A stretch of DNA of 64,000 bases, from positions 6,887,087 to 6,951,086 of the forward strand of contig BSYO01000019.1 of assembly GCA_033239525.1 (NCBI GenBank), given 5' to 3'. The stretch's first letter is position 1. The number at the start of each line of letters is the position of its first letter. The notes beneath the pieces were generated by a model. The model did not search any database, was not told the DNA's origin, and was given only the letters and a program-made list of their open reading frames with translations. The stretch is from Nepenthes gracilis (lineage: Eukaryota > Streptophyta > Magnoliopsida > Caryophyllales > Nepenthaceae). Made by a program: the position numbers and the translations under genes. Positions 57,445 to 64,000 of this stretch are shown here, one piece after another.

Positions 57445-58093
57445 TGTAACATCCCCAGATACCCGCTTGTAAATATTGTCCGCTTTGGGTCCTACCTATA
57501 CAGTTTTGTTCCTGGTAGGCCTACGACCCCCAAAACACGTCTACCAGAAAAACACACAGTCTCTCAACCATTAGAGTCCGCAGCAACTACACAGGCATAC
57601 AGCGTGGTAGATATTGTCCATCCCAACCACACAGGTTGCAGGGTTTTGTTCTAGCGACCCCCCATAGGTCCCAAAACGCATCCGCAATGGAGAGTTATCC
57701 ACGCCCTTATAAGGCACACGTTGTTCCCCCCTCAAATCCGATGTGAGACTCTACAGTCCACCCCCCTTGGGAGGCCAGCATCTCCGCTGGCACACCAAAT
57801 CGGGCCCCTGTCTCTGATACCATTTGTAACGTCCTTAGGCATCCGATTGTAGATATTATCCGCTTTGGGCCCAACTCGCATAGTTTTGTTCCTCGCAGGC
57901 CTACAGCCCCAAAAATGCGTCTGCTAGAGAAATATCTCTCGACCATCGGAGTCGCGGCTGACCACGGGCACAAGGATGTGTCCTCCAAATTGATTAATAA
58001 TACTATTTTTAAATTTCACAAGTCCCAAGACGCGTCCACAAGGGAGATGTATCTACGCCCATATAAGGCACGCTTTGTTCCCCCCTCCAATCC
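57445..58093 (-). mobile_element. TRIM (terminal-repeat retrotransposon in miniature), right LTR cut short
   Basis: On the minus strand: an LTR (58093-57825) ending GGACGTTACA, then primer site TGGTATCAGAGA (57822-57811, initiator tRNA-Met type). A 70-bp internal part with purine tract CCAAGGGGGGTGGAC follows, then the second LTR 57755-57445 (311 bp, TGTAGAGTCTCACATC to GGGGATGTTACA). There is no coding capacity. The first LTR has an AT-rich insertion (about 57980-58025) and is cut at about 58093, where long-LTR sequence begins. TRIMs are mobilised in trans. Confidence 0.82.
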
Positions 58094-60832
58094 GATGTGG
58101 GACTCCAATCTGACCCGGACCGTCACAGTAAAAATCTTAAATCATCAAAAATCATCAATTATACGTCATCAATGAGCTCAACATCATTAAAAATATCATC
58201 AATAAACCTCATAAATACACAATTAATTAAATATTCATAATAGTAATAATAAATAACTTCAATAAATGATATCAATGTCCAAAATATCAATCCTCATAAA
58301 AAATCTTATAAAAAGTCAAACCGTAATGAAGTAACAAAAATCTTAACTTCTATCCTGAAAGTCTCGATCCCTGAGATCACCTTTGCTTGGAGTCTACATA
58401 GCGATCTCTTCTATCATGATGTCAACCTGTCTTCTCTTGAGTCAATAAAACACAAGAGTGAGCCAAATTCTTAACAAGTAAATATAATTAACAACAGAGA
58501 AATATAATTAAGCATCCCAAACGATAATACAATGAATAATATCAATAATAACAGGTGATGTACCAACTACTGTCCGAGATTCAACAAGTTGGGTCTACAA
58601 CCCCGAAGCCATATGATTAATTGGATATCAAGAAAATAATAGGGATTCCATCGAATCCGATCATCAACTCAATACGAGGTCACAACAGTATTAATGACAG
58701 AAGTCTCCATGGACCTTATTCTACCATAGTGAACCAAAGGTCGTATATTTTTTGCCCTCAATAAAGGTAAAACAAGGTTATCTATGGTATCCAACTTCCT
58801 CTGATCCTCCCCCAGGCACACCGTAGCTATGTCGATACCACCTTGATAGCCCTCGCCAATGATATCCCAGATATCATCCTATACGATGGTCACTAGGTTA
58901 TAAGCATTTCTCTCGACTTACTGTACGAGATAACAAGAATTTAATTATTAACTTAATTTGAAGTCACGACTGTATGAGGTAACAAGAATCTCCTTAGATC
59001 TTATTCTACCATAGTGAACCAAAAGCTACGTATTTACACCCCCAACGGCTGGGTAATACAACGAAATTATCTATGGTATCCAACTACTTCTACAGTCCTC
59101 CCAGAGGCTGTACCCGTAGCATGCTAATGCCACCCGTGATACCCCTCGCCGGATGATATCCCAGATATCAGCCTCAACGATGGTCACTATGTTATAAGTA
59201 TCCTTTATCAATATTATCGACCTCAATTTCCGAAATATAGATTAAGTATTGAAAAAGTATAGACTACATTAAGGTCTCGTAACTTTCCATTTGACTCGAT
59301 ATCTTAGTGTTTTCATATGCTCTCCTCAACTTAACCATAGAGTGCCAATAAATGTACGCACACCAATAAGGTTAACGCGAAGAATATTTTTATCAAATTT
59401 TATCAACGAGATACAGGAATAATCACGTAATCGATTAATATTATTTTAAGCGTGCCAACATACTTGTATAATTTTATATAAATATTTTCTACCATCAGCA
59501 TACATCAATATAAATATGCGCCATCCCATATATAATTATATCCACTTCCTAAATATATCCATGTCTAATTATATATATATGCAGCCATACCTTTTACCTA
59601 GCTTCACCCGTATTCATATATACACATATATACCCATATTTATACCCAGCTTCACCCGACGGTAGCATCCCTTACTTCACTGCCGGCTTCCAGCTCAGCG
59701 GCGGAAGCAACATTGCCCTTTTCACTGCCGACTCACACTGCGCCTCCCTCTCTCGGTCACTACCGGCGCACGATGCGATACACACACACTCCAGCCACGC
59801 ACACACACAGCGGCAAACACACATGGCCACATGCTTCCACGGCGATGCACACACAGCTACGCGCACGCCACAATCACCCAGCAGTAGTTACCCTGAAACG
59901 CCAGTGACACCCATGTAGGAGATCTGTTTTCTCTGTAATTCCTCATTCTACCAAAATTTTGGAACGATAGGCACAAACTCTCCACACGAAGCAATAATCA
60001 ACATCTAAGGTGAAAAGGGAAGGATTTACTTACGGAATACGAGTTAGAACACACCCACTGTCTCCACTTCCTTGAATCCGATTGGAAATATGGGAAATAA
60101 AGTATGATGTTTTGTTTCCACGACCGCGCCAAAATCCCCAGGAATTGGGGTACAACATACGAAATAGTTACTTCCTGATTCAAGTAGATAATTTACAAAT
60201 CCCCATATTATCATTGATTCGAAAGGTTGGCCGATTGCTCACAGAACTGTGGCCCTGCGTTCGGTTGCCTAAATTTGCAACCCTCGGTTTTTACCGATTT
60301 CTCACCCAAATCAAGGCATACATTAGATATTTTACATTAACAATGATGAAGGAAGATGTTATTTGGCAAGGTAGGAGGTTTACTTGCAACAATTAGGAAG
60401 ATTACTTGTCTCGGTTTTGAGTTCTTCATCCGGCAATGATAGTGGCGGCACAAATTGACGACGGCGGCGACACCACCTAAAAATGGCGACCTTGATGGCA
60501 AAAGCGGCAGCTTTAGCATAACTCACGACGGCGGTTAGTAGCAACAGTGGCGACGGCAACGACTAGATGGCAAGGGTTTCACGACGGCGGCTCCCCTTCC
60601 TTCCCACACCAACTTCCCCTTAAATAACAAAGGGGGTCGATTTAGGGTTTCACTGAGTTTCCATTTAGGACATCCATCTCCTTCCTCTTGGATCATGCCG
60701 TCCTCTCCCTCTCTCTTCTCCTATCCTTTTTCTTCTCTTCCTTCCTTTTTTCTTTCTTTCCTTTCTTTCTTCTTTCTTTCTTTTTCTTTTCCTCCTTTTC
60801 CTTTTTTTTCTTTCTCCCGTTATTTGTTTCTC

Positions 60833-60895
<63 letters not shown>

Positions 60896-61278
60896 AATAT
60901 TAATTAATTATGTATCTAATTATAATAACACTTAAAATTTTAATATTAATTTTTAATATTTTAACCTGTCAAATTTAATTTCATAATTATCTTTTAAAAA
61001 TTTCTAAAATACTAATATTCATATAACTTAAATATATAATAGTTTACTTGATTAATTAAACCTATAATTCAATTAAGTACACTAATTATTATGACTAAAT
61101 TTAAGGGTTAAAACATCCAAGCTCAAATTATTAATTCAAATTAATAGCTTGAATATTTAAATATAATCACAAGATTTAATACTCAAAATATTTTCTAAAA
61201 TAGTCAAATAATCATTAAAATTAATTAAATAATTTATTTTCATAAAATTAAAATTTTAAAAATATTTAAGATATTACA
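58094..61278 (-). repeat. Long LTR, copy C, with adjoining polypurine tract
   Basis: It is collinear with the solo LTR at 50698 from GACCGTCACAGT onward: CCATAGTGAACCAAA, CCCCCAACGGCTGGGTAAT, CATAGAGTGCCAA, AATTTTGGAACGAT, pyrimidine tract, ATT run (60833-60894). It ends AAGATATTACA at 61278. The next bases, read on the minus strand, are AAAATCTTTTAAGGGGGAAT, a typical polypurine tract, so this is a 3' LTR in minus orientation. Its other end (TGTAATGACCCG in copy B) is missing, replaced by TRIM sequence at 58093. Confidence 0.8.
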
Positions 61279-61297
61279 ATCTATTCCCCCTTAAAAG

Positions 61298-63340
61298 ATT
61301 TTTCGTCCTCAAAAATTTTGGTACAGTCGTTAAAAGTATTTGCCAAGATTTTACTTTTATCGGAATAATCTTAATCCTTAAATCTTCAATCCTTTTATCG
61401 AAATAAATTTTTATTTCTTAAATCTTTAATCCTTTCAAATCATTTATTTATTTATTCATTATTAATATTATTTTAATATTTGATGATCTAGACATTGTTA
61501 TCATCGTAACAGTTTTCATATGAACACTTTTAATTTAATTCGGCTATAATTCTTCTAATGCTTAATAATCTTGCAATCCATCAAATTCTTTGTCACATTA
61601 TCATTTTTTTTACTCTAATAGAACTTTAATACTCAAATTGGACATCTATCAAATATATTAAAATCTTAAACTGTATCATTATTTCGTTATAATATTATCT
61701 ACGGGTTAATTGACAAATATTCATCTCTAATTACCAATATCGGATTTCAAACCAAGTTACGATATACCCGCATATGTACTCAAATTTTCTATTTGAGTTG
61801 ACCTACTTAATTGTCAGCTATAACTATTTAAATATTCTCTTAGGTATGAACGGTTTATAATATTATTTCTTCCAAAAACAACTTTTATGCTTTAAATATA
61901 TTTCCTTGAATCTTATAGGATGATCGTTCAATTCTGATATCTTTCCTACAATCCAAAAGGAACCATAGATAGATGGTACAGTGAATACAACAGAAGGTTA
62001 AATAATATTTAAAGAAGAATGTCAAATTTTAAAATTTTAGCATGTTGCACGAAGCATCAAAACAATCCATCAAGGGGTCTTAAAGTGTTAGATAATGATA
62101 ATAATCAGATTGATAGCCTATATATACAACAATAGTAATGGAAAAGATAAAGGTTACAAAATGTTCATTAGAAGGAAATATTTGGGCTACAAAATTAAGG
62201 ATAACTAGAGAAAAGAGGTCTAAGAAATCCCAATCACAATTTCTGTTTTTTTTTAGTTGTTGTTCTTCTACCTTGATTATAGACTTTAATTTCTTCCGTG
62301 GTGAACACGATTGCCATTTTGATTGTGTTTCTAACTTTTTAAGTTTCGTAATTGCCATCCCATAAAGTCTTTTAAGTCGATGCGATTATTCAAGTTAGCT
62401 CGATAGAGACATCGATCTTCCACACGGTATTTGTACCAACAATATGGTTATAACACATTTGAGAATCTTCAAATTGATAATAACACCTCTAATCGATAAT
62501 TCATCCCATTCCATTGTAAATGTGAGAGCCCTAAATCTTCCAAGAGTATACGGCTGACGTGCCACACTACAACGGTCAGAGTCGAAGCTCTCCTGATCGA
62601 GAATGGTGGAAATTCTACTTGACTCTACGATTATCGTCGGTCGAACAAAGTTGGCTTCTTCTTCTTTGGCATACAACAATGCACGACGCATTGTCCTAGG
62701 TAACGAAGAACCTGCTAATCTTTTGTCACTTATCCAATAATAAAAAGGTGATAGTCTGATCTTGAAATCTGTAGCAATAGGCTTTGGTGGTCTTCTTCTT
62801 CTTAATAGCTGCATGATAGAATTTTGCACACTCACCGCCTACAATCCGCAAGTCAAGTTGTTGAGAGGTTGTACTATGAGCTGAGCTATTTCGTAGGACT
62901 GCCATCATGAGTTTTGCTAGAGTCTCGTGTGCTCATATTTTATTATCTCGTCAACCTATAAAATAAGAAAATTAAGAACCTAACCTATACTAGTACCCTG
63001 GTCTACCGATTTCTACCTAATCCCAAAATATCTTACACTCTAAACCCAATATATATGATACATTCTACGACCTAAAATCGCCAACAATCTTCTAAGTCCT
63101 CAAGGATGTGCTATAAAATTTTCCTTGATCTGTAACAATCCCTGATGTATTGAGTTTTCGAACCACTTAATGAAATCAAATTTCAAAATACCAAGTCTTG
63201 AAAGTCCTCCAAAATACATACTATTCTCTACCTAGACTTGATTTATTAGAGATAAATTTAAATGTGGAAATATCACTGAATCGTTTAATATCCTCAAATA
63301 TTATCAACTCTAAAAATCATCAAATATTCACACAGAATCT
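61298..63340 (-). other. Unassigned internal sequence of the long-LTR element
   Basis: Between the polypurine tract (61279-61297) and a primer-site-like TGGTATCAGAGA (63354-63343, minus) there is 2 kb of AT-rich DNA without recognisable gag or pol. Minus-strand frames at 62908-62726 and 62835-62395 (146 codons, with RRALLYAKEEEANFVRP) resemble no family I know. The size and lack of pol suggest a non-autonomous element, but this is inference. Confidence 0.45.
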
Positions 63341-63354
63341 TAATTCTCTGATAC

Positions 63355-63461
63355 CATCTCTAACATCTCCAGACACCCGCTTGTAAATATTATCCGCTTT
63401 GGGCTCAGCCCACATCGATTCGGCGTGACAGCGAGGATGCTGGGCCCCCAAAGGGGTGGAT
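63355..63461. repeat. TRIM LTR fragment and internal piece, rearranged
   Basis: TCTAACATCTCCAGACACCC up to GCTTTGGGC matches the start of 57445-57490, then the sequence jumps to TRIM internal DNA (GACAGCGAGGATGCTGGGCC, purine tract AAAGGGGTGGAT). It joins opposite-orientation TRIM parts. Confidence 0.65.
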
Positions 63462-63768
63462 TGTGAGGTCCCACATTGGATGGAGAGGGAAACAAAGCGT
63501 GCTTTATAAAGGCGTTGATACCTCTCCCTTGTGGACGCATCCTGAGAGCCTGTAGAGGTTCGCCAGGAGAAAACCCTGAGGCCTGTGTATGGCTGGAGAC
63601 GCCGTGAAGTTCTCCCAGGCCAAAGAGGATACTATCTCGCCACGCTGTGCCACCGTTGTGCCACTCTGAGGGACGCATTTTGGGGGTCGTGGGCCTGTCA
63701 AGAACAAAACCGTGGGGGCTTGATCCAAAACGGACAATATCCACATACGGGTGCTTGGGGACGTTACA
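63462..63768 (+). repeat. TRIM LTR, plus orientation, 307 bp
   Basis: It starts TGTGAGGTCCCACATTGG after a purine tract and ends GCTTGGGGACGTTACA. It is the reverse complement layout of 57445-57755 (shared GGACAATATCCACATACGGG, GGACGCAT-TT, GAGAGGG). TTTGA follows directly, then element 4 coding sequence. Confidence 0.85.
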
Positions 63769-63773
63769 TTTGA

Positions 63774-63951
63774 TCATCCACAATGACTCAAAACTGATCG
63801 ATAATCAGGTTATCAGGAATTTTGAAGTGTCTAGCCCATTACTCACAAGGTACCCTATTAGAGTGGAGGGCCTAATCGAAGTATTCGACAGGATGAAAAA
63901 ATTCCACTTCCCAAGAGAAGAAAACAGGAAGGCAGATCAGTTGAAAAAGTA
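63774..63951 (+). pseudogene. Second RNase H of element 4, right part
   Basis: The frame reads HNDSKLIDNQVIRNFEVSSP, then RYPIRVEGLIEVFDRMKKFH and FPREENRKADQLKK. These correspond to SDSELIVKQVNGGFEANNPS and the HIPQTENWKADRL end in element 2. It is the continuation of 57255-57444. A stop follows at 63952. Confidence 0.85.
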
Positions 63952-64000
63952 GTGACAACTGAAAATTTCAAGCAATACTCCAGTGATATATGAGAAATTC

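Larger units (their letters stand above)
57440..63773. mobile_element. Composite insertion with inverted TRIM ends and TTTGA target duplications
   Basis: TTTGA lies at 57440-57444 and 63769-63773. The inserted DNA begins TGTAACATCCCCAGATACCC and ends GGGTGCTTGGGGACGTTACA; the ends are inverted copies of one another for about 45 bases. The left end is a TRIM in minus orientation, the right end a TRIM LTR in plus orientation. A long LTR and 2 kb of unassigned sequence lie between. RNase H coding of element 4 matches up across the insertion. How a retroelement came to have two identical outer ends is not settled. Confidence 0.8.
50327..64000 (+). mobile_element. Element 4: very decayed Tat-lineage Ty3/gypsy element, split by two insertions, runs off the window
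   Basis: A primer-binding-like TGGCGTCATCTGTGG at 50328-50342 follows the LTR end. Gag begins at 50384, is interrupted by a solo LTR (50698-53801), and resumes at 53807. Protease, RT and RNase H follow to 57445, and the second RNase H is interrupted by the 57445-63768 composite and resumes at 63774. The order is that of elements 1 and 2. Base composition is more AT-rich and the frames are far more broken than in those, so this is probably the oldest Tat copy. Integrase and the 3' LTR would lie beyond 64000. Confidence 0.9.

Noticed and set aside
57445..57755. Cassandra-type TRIM (5S rRNA-bearing LTR)
   Set aside because: I looked for the 5S internal promoter words in this LTR and in 63462-63768 and found none.
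1..64000. tRNA, rRNA or organellar insertions
   Set aside because: I scanned for B-box words (GGTTCGAATCC type), rRNA core words and plastid gene words and saw no convincing candidate; a short tRNA could still be missed by eye.

Overview
The window looks like nuclear DNA of a dicot-type flowering plant. It has an AT-rich background, GT-AG introns in plant genes (DUF1218, gluconokinase, a CDC20 pseudogene), and a dense layer of nested Ty3/gypsy LTR retrotransposons, a TRIM and a LINE remnant. I saw no prokaryotic or viral gene layout, rRNA, tRNA or CRISPR array.

Layout. 1-12988: the last exon of a DUF1218 gene (+) preceded by an intron made of tandem ~320-bp units, into which a ~10.7-kb Tat-type Ty3/gypsy element (element 1, +) was inserted. 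13.0-14.3 kb: 3' flank with a degenerate repeat. 14.8-16.6 kb: a broken, intron-bearing CDC20 pseudogene (-). 17.3-19.2 kb: a decayed LTR. 20833-32339: a second Tat-type element (element 2, -) with both LTRs and a perfect CTATT target duplication. 34.9-36.4 kb: a LINE remnant (-). 36925-40235: a gluconokinase gene with four exons (-), the only complete host gene. 40559-45986: a short chromovirus (element 3, -) with GATAT duplications, inserted about 320 bp upstream of the gluconokinase start codon. 46-50.3 kb: AT-rich sequence ending in the LTR of a third, very decayed Tat-type element (element 4, +). Element 4 runs to the window end and is split by a 3.1-kb solo LTR (CAGCT duplications) and by a 6.3-kb composite of TRIM LTRs and another long LTR (TTTGA duplications).

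How it works together. The Tat-type elements show the lineage's usual order: gag, protease, RT, RNase H, a second (archaeal-type) RNase H, then integrase. In elements 1 and 2 a large 3' region follows that carries a spliced antisense ORF converging on pol. Between the convergent 3' ends both elements carry a strongly conserved non-coding block and a tandem array of 14-nt hairpins whose stem bases co-vary. In element 2 the DNA upstream of the antisense ORF and the LTR carry clustered palindromic TTGACC (W-box) sites. These features are the best candidates here for undescribed regulation. All element genes are broken by stops and frameshifts, so any activity would need other copies.

Identifications are from reading translations and motifs by eye; no database search or computed alignment was possible.
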